Made by a program: the position numbers and the translations under genes. From NCBI GenBank assembly GCA_949439935.1, contig CASRZA010000010.1, positions 1 through 32,423 of the forward strand: a stretch of DNA of 32,423 nt. The letters run 5' to 3'. Of this stretch, positions 17,701-26,058 are shown in pieces (the stretch's first letter is position 1; each line of letters opens with the position of its first letter). The DNA comes from an uncultured Bacilli bacterium (lineage in GTDB: Bacteria > Bacillota_I > Bacilli_A > RF39 > UBA660). Under the pieces are notes generated by a model. The model was not told where the DNA came from. It did not search any database and saw only the letters and a list, made by a program, of their open reading frames with translations.

Positions 17701-18306
17701 TGTTCCTATAAAGTCTCCCAGTTTAGATTCACTGTCATCATCAGTCGCTTCATCGAGGCTTTTAGGGTTCATCAGCTGATTCTGCTTCAATAACTCTAGC
17801 GTTTCATCTGAGACGCCAAGCTCATTTTTCAAATATTCGTCGCTTATCTGTCCTTTTCCAGTTGCTTTAACTTCGTCGATTAACTTCGAATACGCCAAAG
17901 CTAACGATTTAAAATAAACTGGCTTTCTGATCATATCGTCATTATCATTGATACTTCTCCTAATACTCCAGTTAATTTTAGGTACTACAAATGTCGAAAG
18001 AGCAGTACCCACATCTGGGTTAAAACTTTCCAAACTTTCCAAAAATCCTATAACACCTTCATTAACTAAATCACAGAGCTGATAACTCTTAGACCTATTA
18101 ACGTACTTCCTAGCTTCCTTGATGACTAAAAGCAAATTTCTAATTACTATTTCCTCTCTTACTTCTTCGTCTCCCGATTTATATCTTCTTACTAACTCGA
18201 GATTTTCTTCCCTAGTCGGTTGAGGGTATCTTTTGGCGATATCTATTAAGTCAGAGACACTATCGCTTGATAAAACTGCTTCAAAATCTGCACTTACTCG
18301 CTTCAT
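14752..18306 (-). CDS. Giant sigma-70-family protein (1184 aa) with sigma2-sigma3-sigma4 N-terminus and multiple additional sigma4-like HTH modules
   Basis: IVIRNLLLVIKEARKY...LCDLVNEGVIGFLESLESFNPDVGTALSTFVVPKINWSIRRSI (sigma2), LSLSDIGKKLGISRERVRQIFERT (sigma4), followed by repeated HTH-like segments to the C-terminus. Confidence 0.85.
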   Translation of the reverse strand: MKRVSADFEAVLSSDSVSDLIDIAKRYPQPTREENLELVRRYKSGDEEVREEIVIRNLLLVIKEARKYVNRSKSYQLCDLVNEGVIGFLESLESFNPDVGTALSTFVVPKINWSIRRSINDNDDMIRKPVYFKSLALAYSKLIDEVKATGKGQISDEYLKNELGVSDETLELLKQNQLMNPKSLDEATDDDSESKLGDFIGTIDNHIENFLNFMTDKVILVYLKAELTPIQYYVLYHSILADERLSLSDIGKKLGISRERVRQIFERTIAIIKSYFTKEGFRSELYLDKCNVELANILPYDEEAFLRFNFLRGILEDDAIRLYKLWLTRLFEYDIEYYASVMNKTTEEIKNLGNVIKFLVELLKSDSTYEIQKEKIRQKYKTNILSLEDLNADANQNNYFLRLIAQRYDSIDFNEIVEEIQKKGISVDRKTLCLVHDYFQKSEKLVSVDEVEREVNALLFGFKSSTVLPVNRLYETLVQNKDKFLPAQYAALETFVFHTKSQQEFARKFPNFDVSNVNYVREKLERLHYNVRSYSVYKFSKEKYLALRDRACESIEEFGLRCLDLYYGVDCKPYTLSEIAEITGKSETDIWNLNLSSRKKLLRLYLKENPPKDVDKDIYLEYLDDPMCSINSEHRKMAIMYLREGLTYEEVGKKFGLSRYEANNRILDTIRKIDMFRYGILESYPRTTKEEKLEYVTSMRPCKGKNLLLDYLNGNSMEDIAKKYETSIDKVITSIKKLHTSALAFKLKKQEITLDDVTRELNCHQSEVILSEEEFKVLSLRFGVKSRYNLEGRKYSFKETVTALKMTEEAVSRYRISAFHKIAGKKVGYFHPPLIYMSRRDVAELLDDIRLPISEQDRQIMCSLYGLGGYSYKRTKELCKLLGYSEKSLTRKVQRIFLTMFKYKNGEITPAFSFEHDVKPYLKYFSKSDQKILREHLEEGLSYKKIAELNGLTFDQVVYFIRKLKAFLKDYRAGDISMFDYDYYFEHQFDEDILYYGDLDLARKVIYMFFEERKYAPTIIDELSLDISESYLKNVMWDYILAVMKKQAGVKKAREFTYEEICEYYSRHESEMTASHKVYYHRYFNQRANRKFSINQLVSTVITMDLIMERFPDKYIRLESVNRGFILDFIHRFGSAMSRRHLETLEWMFGINNRDFMSGKDQMKVLKFLIFFEQERIKTLSFKR

Positions 18307-18385
18307 TAGTTACTTACCTCCTATAAAGTAAGGCTATTATATCAGATATCTAGAAAAAAGTCTTTAAACTCAATAAAAAATAAAA

Positions 18386-18409
18386 AGCATCTCTTTCATT
18401 TGGTATGCT
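18386..18409 (-). terminator. Intrinsic terminator after the ABC permease gene
   Basis: Minus strand AGCAT...ATGCTTTTTATTTTTT. Confidence 0.55.
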
Positions 18410-18429
18410 CTTTATCTCTTAAAAACTAT

Positions 18430-19221
18430 CTAATCTACGTCGACACCCTTTTTAAATAGAAGAGTATCGATTGCAAAGTAGACCACACTCAGTAAAGTAT
18501 AAAATATTATTCCCAGATACAATACAAACTTGACAGTATCTATGCTGACAGCCCCACTCATCGTAAACAACTTCATGATATCTGTTCTAAATAGACCTGA
18601 TATGTAAAGAGTTAGCAATGATAATCCCATCGTTAATACATATAATATAAATCCCCATATTACAGCTTTTATCATCTTCCCGTCGTTCGCCTTGTGTCCT
18701 ATTATGATTCCTGTATATCCGGCCTGCAAGACGACTACGATCTCTAAAAAGAATGCTCCAAAAACTACCGCAAGAAAATTTATTATCGATGTATCATACA
18801 TCATTGCTACCGCATCTAAAGAAGCTTTCAGAAACTCTAAGTTTTCTTTAGAGTAGTATGCTATAAATATAGAAATAATTATAACTGCTACGCTTGTAAA
18901 TGTCGTTATTAAAGCACATAAGAATTTGGAAGTGTAGATAGTTCCCTTTTCAACTGGCAACGTATGAGTTAAATAAGATTCGTCACCGTAAAGGTTTTTT
19001 ACTAGCCTGCTCCAAAGTCTCATCATGTTATTTATGAGAATGCTGAACATAAGACAGATAGTAATCCCATTGCATATCGACCCGAAAACACCCATTATTG
19101 TAGAGTTTTCTATGGACCAAAATATCCTCGTCAATCCTGCAAATAGGATAGTCAAAATATAAAAAACGACGATAACTTTATATACATACTTTAAATCATA
19201 TTTCAATACTTTCCCTAACAT
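18430..19221 (-). CDS. ABC-2-type transporter permease
   Basis: Six-TM-like hydrophobic protein next to the ATPase gene; LYGDESYLTHTLPVEKGTIYTSKFL is typical of this family. Confidence 0.82.
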   Translation of the reverse strand: MLGKVLKYDLKYVYKVIVVFYILTILFAGLTRIFWSIENSTIMGVFGSICNGITICLMFSILINNMMRLWSRLVKNLYGDESYLTHTLPVEKGTIYTSKFLCALITTFTSVAVIIISIFIAYYSKENLEFLKASLDAVAMMYDTSIINFLAVVFGAFFLEIVVVLQAGYTGIIIGHKANDGKMIKAVIWGFILYVLTMGLSLLTLYISGLFRTDIMKLFTMSGAVSIDTVKFVLYLGIIFYTLLSVVYFAIDTLLFKKGVDVD

Positions 19222-19913
19222 TTAAACATCCTCCTAAAAATTTCATCGATAGAGACTTTCTCTTTTTCACGTAGAGAATCTGTATCGGAAGTGAGAACTA
19301 TCTTACCTTTGTCGATAAATATGACTTCGTCTAAAATCCTCTCTATATCGGAAATAAGATGGGTCGAAATCAAAACGCTCGCCCCCTCGTTAAAATTAGC
19401 TAAGATCGTATCTAGGACATAATCTCTCGTCGCCGGATCTACTCCGCCCAAAGGTTCATCCAAAATGTAAAGTTCAGCATTTCTACTTATAACTAATATA
19501 AGTTGTAACTTTTCTTGCATACCCTTACTCATCTTCGATATCTTTGAATTTTCATCTAAATCCAGGTCCTTTAGAAGTCTTTTTGCCTTCGCACGATCAA
19601 AGTCGTCGTAAAAGTCTTCGAAGAACCCAAATGCTTGGTCTATAGTCATAGTCTTATCCAAATAAGTTCTCTCAGGAAGATATGAAATAACCTTCTTACT
19701 AGTTACACTCGGATTCACTCCGTTTATCAAGATCTCCCCATCACTTGGAGTTAGAAGATCGTTTATGAGCTTTATCAAAGTCGATTTGCCCATGCCATTC
19801 TTCCCTAAAAGACCTATTATCTTTCCTCTAGGAAGCGTAAAAGTCACGTCCTTTAATATCTCTTTATCCCCAAAATTTTTATATAGATGTTTACATTCTA
19901 ATAATTCCATCAT
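19215..19913 (-). CDS. ABC transporter ATP-binding protein
   Basis: Walker A GLLGKNGMGKSTL, signature MSKGMQEKLQL, Walker B LYILDEPLGGVDP. Confidence 0.95.
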   Translation of the reverse strand: MMELLECKHLYKNFGDKEILKDVTFTLPRGKIIGLLGKNGMGKSTLIKLINDLLTPSDGEILINGVNPSVTSKKVISYLPERTYLDKTMTIDQAFGFFEDFYDDFDRAKAKRLLKDLDLDENSKISKMSKGMQEKLQLILVISRNAELYILDEPLGGVDPATRDYVLDTILANFNEGASVLISTHLISDIERILDEVIFIDKGKIVLTSDTDSLREKEKVSIDEIFRRMFKC

Positions 19914-20275
19914 TCGTCTCCTCCTATTTTTTTAACATACTCATTCAACTCGTCGATACTATAACCGAGTTTTTTCATATATTCGATATATCTCAATGTT
20001 CTCTCTTTAGCATATTTTTCTTTATATCTTTTTATCAAATTTTTATCGCTCGTCGCGAAGCGCCCATTAGTTCGTTCGGTGAAGATGAGTTTCTCGCTTT
20101 CGAGCTCCTGCATGGCCTTTTGCATCGTATTCGGATTGACTTTCAAAGTTGCAGCCAATTCTCTGACCGACTGTATTTTTTCTCCTGGAGCGATCTGCCC
20201 CGAAGCGATCGCTATTTCGAACTGTTCGATTATTTGAGCATAAATAGGCCTTTCATTATCGAAAATAAAATTCAT
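19910..20275 (-). CDS. GntR family (YtrA-type) regulator (start moved from 20317 to 20275)
   Basis: RPIYAQIIEQFEIAIASGQIAPGEKIQSVRELAATLKVNPNTMQKAMQELE; GAGGTGATGAG before ATG 20275. Confidence 0.92.
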   Translation of the reverse strand: MNFIFDNERPIYAQIIEQFEIAIASGQIAPGEKIQSVRELAATLKVNPNTMQKAMQELESEKLIFTERTNGRFATSDKNLIKRYKEKYAKERTLRYIEYMKKLGYSIDELNEYVKKIGGDE

Positions 20276-20348
20276 CTCATCACCTCGCTGTGTTATATAA
20301 CTAATACAATAGTACAATAAAAAAATAAAATTGTCAACAAAAAAAGCG

Positions 20349-20636
20349 TTATTTCACGCCGTCTTTAAATTTTCGATACTCCCTAATAAATCGATACCAT
20401 ACACCGATGACAAGTAAAATTGCCACACCGATCAGGAACGACCCTATTAAGAAGTTGTCTTTCACTATCTTAAATCCTAAAAATACTAATAGACTTACTA
20501 TCCCTAAAAAGAAAAGTGCAATTACGAATAATAGAGGATATCTTACATATTTAGGAACTTTTCTATTCGTGCCGAGCTCGATCGTTCCTTCTAAGACTAA
20601 TTCTAATAAAAATTCGATTACGAGATCCATAGCCAT
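20349..20636 (-). CDS. Small two-TM membrane protein
   Basis: Two hydrophobic segments; 4 bp from the next operon gene. Confidence 0.65.
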   Translation of the reverse strand: MAMDLVIEFLLELVLEGTIELGTNRKVPKYVRYPLLFVIALFFLGIVSLLVFLGFKIVKDNFLIGSFLIGVAILLVIGVWYRFIREYRKFKDGVK

Positions 20637-20639
20637 TAC

Positions 20640-21269
20640 CTAAATATCATGCTTTTTCAAATAATCAACTATAGCCAAGAAATTTTCGTCGTCTTTATAT
20701 TTATTTCTATCGAACTCTATCCATGCATCGGATATACTGTTCTCACTATCTAACACTTCCTTGACTTTAGGATTCTCTATGATCGGGTTACTAACCTGAT
20801 CGCTCAAATCGAAACAACCTTCTTGATCGTAAAGTTTCATCTGTAGGTTGCACTCGAGTTTATCACAATGATATGCAAACTTTGCCTCATCGGTTTCTCT
20901 CGCATTGTACTCTTCTAATAGATTTTTAATTTGGTCTTTTCCCAACAAATCTTTTAGAATAAAATCGGTCGCTTTTCTACCTTCGATAAGTTTATTTTCT
21001 TCTGTAATTTGAAAGAACGCCAAGTCACCTATCTCTATCTCTTCTAACTCGTGTACTGCGAGCATAAATAAAATTTTAGCCAAGTCTAGTTCATAGGCAA
21101 ATTGATAGTATATACCGATTGCCAGCATTTGAGTTCCATAGATGTGTTCTGCAACACTCTCGAGTCTGTGTCTCGTAGCCTTCCAAACGATAGGCCCTGT
21201 TCTAATCGTGTCCTTAAGTTTAGTACATAAAGTATAATATTTGATCGCACTAGATATTTTATCGTTCAT
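20640..21269 (-). CDS. HD-domain hydrolase (YfbR/HDDC2-like)
   Basis: ATRHRLESVAEHIYGTQMLA...AVHELEEIEIGD...YHCDKLECNLQ; HD pattern in which the second motif is HE. Confidence 0.75.
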   Translation of the reverse strand: MNDKISSAIKYYTLCTKLKDTIRTGPIVWKATRHRLESVAEHIYGTQMLAIGIYYQFAYELDLAKILFMLAVHELEEIEIGDLAFFQITEENKLIEGRKATDFILKDLLGKDQIKNLLEEYNARETDEAKFAYHCDKLECNLQMKLYDQEGCFDLSDQVSNPIIENPKVKEVLDSENSISDAWIEFDRNKYKDDENFLAIVDYLKKHDI

Positions 21270-21838
21270 ATAGTATTACTTCTCTCCTTTAGTCGCCTTT
21301 GAACCTCTTCTTCAAACTCTGGATAAACTTTAAGCAAGTTTTTGACTGCACCAGTTAAACCTTTCTTTTCAAAGGAAATATATTTATCTATTAAATCAGA
21401 ATTATCTAAAGGTACATTTGTCGGTCTATCGGGATACCTAAATACTCGTATATTGCCGAGACTTTCTTCTTCTTCGATAGCTTGCATTATATTAGAAATG
21501 TGCTTTTTTCTCAATGGCACAATTTCATTTTCAAAAGATATGACTTCTTTACTCCAAAGAAAATCATAATGATCGAAAGTACTACCATCCAACTCATAAA
21601 GATAACCTTCCTTATTGTATAGTCTATCTATTACTCCTGGTCTTCTTTCTACCAATACCAACTGACTATTTACAGTGGCGATCATGGTATCCAAGTCGCC
21701 CATCCCTTTTCCCATGAACAACAATGCGACACTTTTCGAATCTGCTGCATATATACACTTCTTTTGATGTGTGCTTTCTCTCGCCTTTAATACTTCTAAA
21801 TCTCCCCGTGGACTACCGTGGAAAACTATACCTTCCAT
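21266..21838 (-). CDS. HGSP-family protein, possibly ADP-ribosyltransferase/phosphotransferase-like fold
   Basis: VFHGSPRGDLEVLKARESTHQKKCIYAADSKSVALLFMGKG; fold assignment tentative. Confidence 0.45.
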   Translation of the reverse strand: MEGIVFHGSPRGDLEVLKARESTHQKKCIYAADSKSVALLFMGKGMGDLDTMIATVNSQLVLVERRPGVIDRLYNKEGYLYELDGSTFDHYDFLWSKEVISFENEIVPLRKKHISNIMQAIEEEESLGNIRVFRYPDRPTNVPLDNSDLIDKYISFEKKGLTGAVKNLLKVYPEFEEEVQRRLKERSNTI

Positions 21839-21840
21839 AT

Positions 21841-22488
21841 TTATGCCTCCAACTTCTCGATCAGGTCGCGGTCGATGTCTTCTACTTTGTCGACTATCGG
21901 AACTGAAATTCCAGTTATATCAGCTTTTTTAGTATTAACGAATATCGCGTGAAGTCCCTCTTTGAGAGCAGCCTCGACGTCCAACGCTAGATTGTCACCT
22001 ATCATGACACACTCTTCTGTATTGTGAGAACCGCACGCCTTATGATATATCTCTTTATTCGGCTTTATCAATTCCTCGCCGTAGTATTCTTGGAAATATT
22101 TGCCGATTCCCATCGTATTGAGCCTATTCATTTGAGATTCGCCAAAAAAGTTAGTTAACAACACCATCTCATAATGCTTCGAAAGTTCTTCGATAGCCCT
22201 ATTCAATTTAGGGTTTTCCGGTGGAACACAGTCCTTTATGTTTTCAAACAATGAATCGATCCAACCCTCTTCTATTTCAAAACCTAAATTATCGGATAGA
22301 TGCCTTCTATAGTTCTCTTTAGTATAACAGTTGTAGTTATCTTCATAAGTTGCGATTGCATAGAAAACTTTTTTCATATTCTCCTCGCTATATAGGTCAT
22401 ATTTTTTGAGAGTACTTTCGATATAGGGCAAAAAACTAACTCCTACTATCAGGGTACTATCTACATCAAATATCAATCTTTTTATCAT
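21841..22488 (-). CDS. HAD-superfamily hydrolase
   Basis: LIFDVDSTLI, VLLTNF, KPNKEIYHKA, MIGDNLALDVEAALKEGLHAIFVN. Confidence 0.88.
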   Translation of the reverse strand: MIKRLIFDVDSTLIVGVSFLPYIESTLKKYDLYSEENMKKVFYAIATYEDNYNCYTKENYRRHLSDNLGFEIEEGWIDSLFENIKDCVPPENPKLNRAIEELSKHYEMVLLTNFFGESQMNRLNTMGIGKYFQEYYGEELIKPNKEIYHKACGSHNTEECVMIGDNLALDVEAALKEGLHAIFVNTKKADITGISVPIVDKVEDIDRDLIEKLEA

Positions 22489-22503
22489 AACACTATTCCT
22501 TTC

Positions 22504-22959
22504 TCAAAGAGGATTAAACTCTTTTTCTATTTTTAAAATTTTTTCTTCGTCGACCAACCGAGGGTTAAAAGTGACTACTACGGGAACATTTTCTCTATTG
22601 TCGACATCGTTTTTGTTCGCCGATGCGCTCTCTATGCCATCGGTCATGAATAGATCGTCTATAAAGCTACTATAACAAAATTCACAGCAGAGATGCTTGA
22701 TGACAAACGTATGTTCTTTTATTTTATCTTTTGGATGTTTATCGAAACTTAGTAAAGATGGTATGCGCATCACGTCCAAAAAAGTAAAGATCTCATACTT
22801 TAAAACTTTTGTGTCTATTATCTCTTCGTCGTATTCCACGCTTATAAAGACGTTTTCCTCTGAGTCAACTTCTACTTTTTTGATACCTTCCAAAGATAGG
22901 AGATAGTCTTTGAGTTCATCGTGCATCCAACAGTTCAGTTCTAAAGTCACTCTACACAT
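22504..22959 (-). CDS. Tandem HMA/ferredoxin-fold-like small protein with CCEFC motif (start moved from 23040 to 22959)
   Basis: LLSLEGIKKVEVDSEENVFISVEYDEEIID and FVIKHLCCEFCYSSFIDDLFMTDGIESASANKND; AGGAGATGACTTT before ATG 22959. Confidence 0.55.
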   Translation of the reverse strand: MCRVTLELNCWMHDELKDYLLSLEGIKKVEVDSEENVFISVEYDEEIIDTKVLKYEIFTFLDVMRIPSLLSFDKHPKDKIKEHTFVIKHLCCEFCYSSFIDDLFMTDGIESASANKNDVDNRENVPVVVTFNPRLVDEEKILKIEKEFNPL

Positions 22960-23015
22960 AAAGTCATCTCCTAAATAACATTTTACCACAACTCGAAAAA
23001 TTTTCCACAGAACTT

Positions 23016-24599
23016 CTAAAAAATGTCCTGAATTGGACACAAAGCCATTGCTTTTCCAACCCCATCATCTAAAAAACTATCGGGGAATAATCGCCTATAA
23101 CGTGCTTCGATCGATTCACTTCGATCATACTCGCTAGGATAAAAACCTAAGTTACCTTCTAAAATTCTTATCGTAGGTTCGACATATCTGCTACAAAAAC
23201 CATCACATTTTTCGATAAACACTTGGTGATCATAAAGTTCTTTCATGACACTGTCATCTTCTATTATTACAAAATTTCTGACTTCAGAATGGTTTTCAAG
23301 ATAGCGTAATATCCTCGCTTCTTTCATGTCTTCGTCTTTGACATTCTGAAATTCATCGTACGGTAATGACGGTAGACAATCGTGTATGTTTAAACCCATT
23401 TGAACTAGAGGCTCTATATACCGTTCGTCCATTTCCTGCGAGGATATTACCACCACAGATGCTCCCGTTGCTTCAAGTACCCTCTTTATCTCAGCAACAA
23501 ACCTCTCATCTACTCGTACATCCCTATTTCGTATATCGTTTACCACTCCGTCGAAGTCCAAGAAAACGACATCTCTTTTTCGACTATCTATTTCTCTTAT
23601 CTCATCTACATAGGCATACTCGCTATCCCTATAGTTCTCTATCTCGTTATATTTTTTTCGTGCACAGGCCGAAACCTCTGTCACTCTTTTCGCACCGCCA
23701 GGCATAACTACTAAAGGTACTGTTGTTTTCTTTTTGACTTCTAGCGATACAAAAAATCTATGTTCTGGCAAAACGTCTGTCCTCACTAAGGTGGAAGCGT
23801 TTTGAAACGATCTCCACGAAGGATAATTTTTTTCAAACAAGACACAGAGCTCTTCTTCTTTAGAACTATATAAATCATCTAATGATAAGAGACCTCTTTT
23901 GATAGAAAGAGACACTATGTTAGAAACAAAATTCATAACATATTTGTCAGTATTACTCTGCAATTCTACGGAGTATCTATGAACCATATCTACGAATTTC
24001 ATGGCGACTTGCAATGTCTTAAACCCGATTTCTAATATTCCCTCTTCGTTTTTTAAAACTGCCATGTCTTCGTACACTTCTTTAATCTCTTCTAAACTAT
24101 GAGTATGTAACCAAATATAGCAAGTGTGGAGTACTCCATCTAATCTGTCGGCACATAACCGAGGGGAACTATTTTCTAAAATTGGGAATCGTGTTAAATC
24201 TCTGAAATCGTCTAACGATAAACCATCCATCTTAAGACAATTTAGAAGTTCATCGTCATCCTTAATCATATCGGTTATGTTCTTTTCAGATGAGCTTTGT
24301 TTTATGAAATCTTTAAAATAAAAGTCTATACAATGAGCAAAGCATGGCGTCCCAACGTCGTGCAACAAAGCCGCGATGGTCGATTCTTTATCGTGGGTAA
24401 AATGCCAAACCATATGTGCTACGACCAAACTGTGATCGAATCTCATATACTCAAAAAGGACAGAATATAGCTTGGTATAGTCGCATCCACAAAATTGACT
24501 GACGTGCTTCAACCTTTTTAGAGTCCTAGTCTCTAAATATTTATCAATAAAACGGGGATACTCTTTATCTATAAATATTTCCAAATACTGCACCATCAA
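23016..24599 (-). CDS. HD phosphohydrolase fused to a HAD-like phosphatase domain
   Basis: N-term FDHSLVVAHMVWHF..AALLHDVGTPCFAH..ADRLD; C-term VFLDFDGVVNDIR..VVISSQE..FVIIEDDS. Confidence 0.75.
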   Translation of the reverse strand: MMVQYLEIFIDKEYPRFIDKYLETRTLKRLKHVSQFCGCDYTKLYSVLFEYMRFDHSLVVAHMVWHFTHDKESTIAALLHDVGTPCFAHCIDFYFKDFIKQSSSEKNITDMIKDDDELLNCLKMDGLSLDDFRDLTRFPILENSSPRLCADRLDGVLHTCYIWLHTHSLEEIKEVYEDMAVLKNEEGILEIGFKTLQVAMKFVDMVHRYSVELQSNTDKYVMNFVSNIVSLSIKRGLLSLDDLYSSKEEELCVLFEKNYPSWRSFQNASTLVRTDVLPEHRFFVSLEVKKKTTVPLVVMPGGAKRVTEVSACARKKYNEIENYRDSEYAYVDEIREIDSRKRDVVFLDFDGVVNDIRNRDVRVDERFVAEIKRVLEATGASVVVISSQEMDERYIEPLVQMGLNIHDCLPSLPYDEFQNVKDEDMKEARILRYLENHSEVRNFVIIEDDSVMKELYDHQVFIEKCDGFCSRYVEPTIRILEGNLGFYPSEYDRSESIEARYRRLFPDSFLDDGVGKAMALCPIQDIF

Positions 24600-24617
24600 A
24601 ATTTTCCTCTCCTTTGA

Positions 24618-25226
24618 CTATAGATTCTCTTTAGCCTCAGGAAACAGATCGTACAGATTATATCCTAGCAGCTCATCAAAATATGCCTTCAATTTGAACG
24701 TTTCTTCTATGTGATAATACGTTTTTGCATATACGCCATGTCTTAGGAGTAAATCTATCATTCTCTTTTCAATCGTCAATATCTTATCTGTACACATCAA
24801 GTCACAAAGATTTATTATCTTTTCATAGATAGAGTACTCTTTCTCAATATAATTTTTTACAAACGCAAAATTCGGATTATCTCTGTCTGTCTCATCTCTA
24901 TCGTTTGCAATGCAGTCGATATCATTATTCAAGAAAGAATGCTTTATGCAAATTCCTGCGTATTCTTCATCATATCCGAGTTTTTTAATATAATTGTACC
25001 CATCTATCGAATGAGGGAAGACCCCAGTTTCTTTATGTTCAAACCTTTTGCCGATATCGTGAATGTACCCTAGAGCACCTGCTTTATCACTATCTAAATT
25101 TAAAGCTTCGGCTATCCTACTTGCAGCCTTTCCGACACAGGTCGAATGATTAATAAATCTTTCGTTTCTTACGGGACCATGTTCTTTATCTAAAAGTTCT
25201 TTTGCTACGACACTCGATAGTTTCAT
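24618..25226 (-). CDS. HD-domain phosphohydrolase
   Basis: INHSTCVGKAASRIAEAL...GALGYIHDIGKRFEH...YAGICIKHSFL...NLCDLMCTD. Confidence 0.82.
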   Translation of the reverse strand: MKLSSVVAKELLDKEHGPVRNERFINHSTCVGKAASRIAEALNLDSDKAGALGYIHDIGKRFEHKETGVFPHSIDGYNYIKKLGYDEEYAGICIKHSFLNNDIDCIANDRDETDRDNPNFAFVKNYIEKEYSIYEKIINLCDLMCTDKILTIEKRMIDLLLRHGVYAKTYYHIEETFKLKAYFDELLGYNLYDLFPEAKENL

Positions 25227-25332
25227 ACAACTACAACCTCCACATATACTTAGTTCTATTATAGCAAAGTAGGATTAAAATTACTATATGTTTGTCTTTG
25301 TTACAAAAAGAAAACCGATTCTAAAATCAGCA

Positions 25333-25803
25333 TTACATACTTTTGTTTTTTCTATTTTTAAATATTTTCTTTTTAAGCGCTATAGACGCTACTAAAGCTG
25401 TCATCGTAAGACCTAGACCTACTCCAGCCATCGTATTTGTTCCAGTATTAGTGTTTACTGGAGCTTCTTCGACAGGTATAGCTTGCCCTTCTTGGATCGT
25501 TTCTTCGTTTCTAACGACTTGTCCATTTTCATCGACAAGTACAGTTTGTTCTCCTTGCATCGCCTCTTCGCTTCTAACAAATTGTCCATTTTCATCGAGA
25601 ACGACATTTTCATTTTCGAGTCTTTCGACCGCTGAATCTAGCGAAAGCAGAAAACCTTGAATAAACTCTTCACTAGAACCGTTCGACCTTAAGCCCTCTA
25701 CGATTTCTGCTTTAATTCCTACTATTTCTTCTTCACTTTCTGCGTTTAGAATAATTTTACAATATTCTAATGCGCTTTCCATTTCTGTTGTTACTTCCTT
25801 CAT
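25333..25803 (-). CDS. Tail-anchored-type protein with short imperfect internal repeats
   Basis: Acidic N-term without a signal peptide; VVLDENGQFVRSEEAMQGEQ/TVLVDENGQVVRNEETIQEGQ; C-terminal GVGLGLTMTALVASIALKKKIFKNRKNKSM. Confidence 0.65.
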   Translation of the reverse strand: MKEVTTEMESALEYCKIILNAESEEEIVGIKAEIVEGLRSNGSSEEFIQGFLLSLDSAVERLENENVVLDENGQFVRSEEAMQGEQTVLVDENGQVVRNEETIQEGQAIPVEEAPVNTNTGTNTMAGVGLGLTMTALVASIALKKKIFKNRKNKSM

Positions 25804-25910
25804 AAATTTTTCCTCCTTTATAGTACAAAATCTTGATTCTTTAGTAAATCTATATCGAAACTAAAAATCCTCTAAAATCTATTACACGATTTGTCGTGGA
25901 TAATCTAAAA

Positions 25911-25997
25911 TGGTGCAAGAAATGGGACTTGAACCCACACGAGCATGTGCTCACTACCCCCTCAAAGTAGCGCGTCTACCAATTCCGCCATCCTTGC
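25911..25997 (-). tRNA. tRNA-Leu (anticodon GAG), CCA encoded
   Basis: GCAAGGATGGCGGAATTGGTAGACGCGCTACTTTGAGGGGGTAGTGAGCACATGCTCGTGTGGGTTCAAGTCCCATTTCTTGCACCA; acceptor, D, anticodon, long variable and T arms visible. Confidence 0.96.
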
Positions 25998-26000
25998 AAA

Positions 26001-26020
26001 ATAGGTTTTAAATAACCTAT
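26001..26020 (-). terminator. Hairpin between the P-type ATPase gene and tRNA-Leu, probable terminator
   Basis: ATAGGTT-TTAAAT-AACCTAT inverted repeat followed by a short T-run on the minus strand. Confidence 0.5.
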
Positions 26021-26058
26021 AAAAATTTTACCACAATTAGAACTATAAAACAAGTCTT

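Noticed and set aside
21266-21269. Possible UGA-as-Trp (Mollicutes code 4) usage
   Set aside because: Gene ends coincide with UGA (e.g. the ATGA overlap here) and tryptophan is encoded by TGG in intact ORFs, so the standard bacterial code fits.
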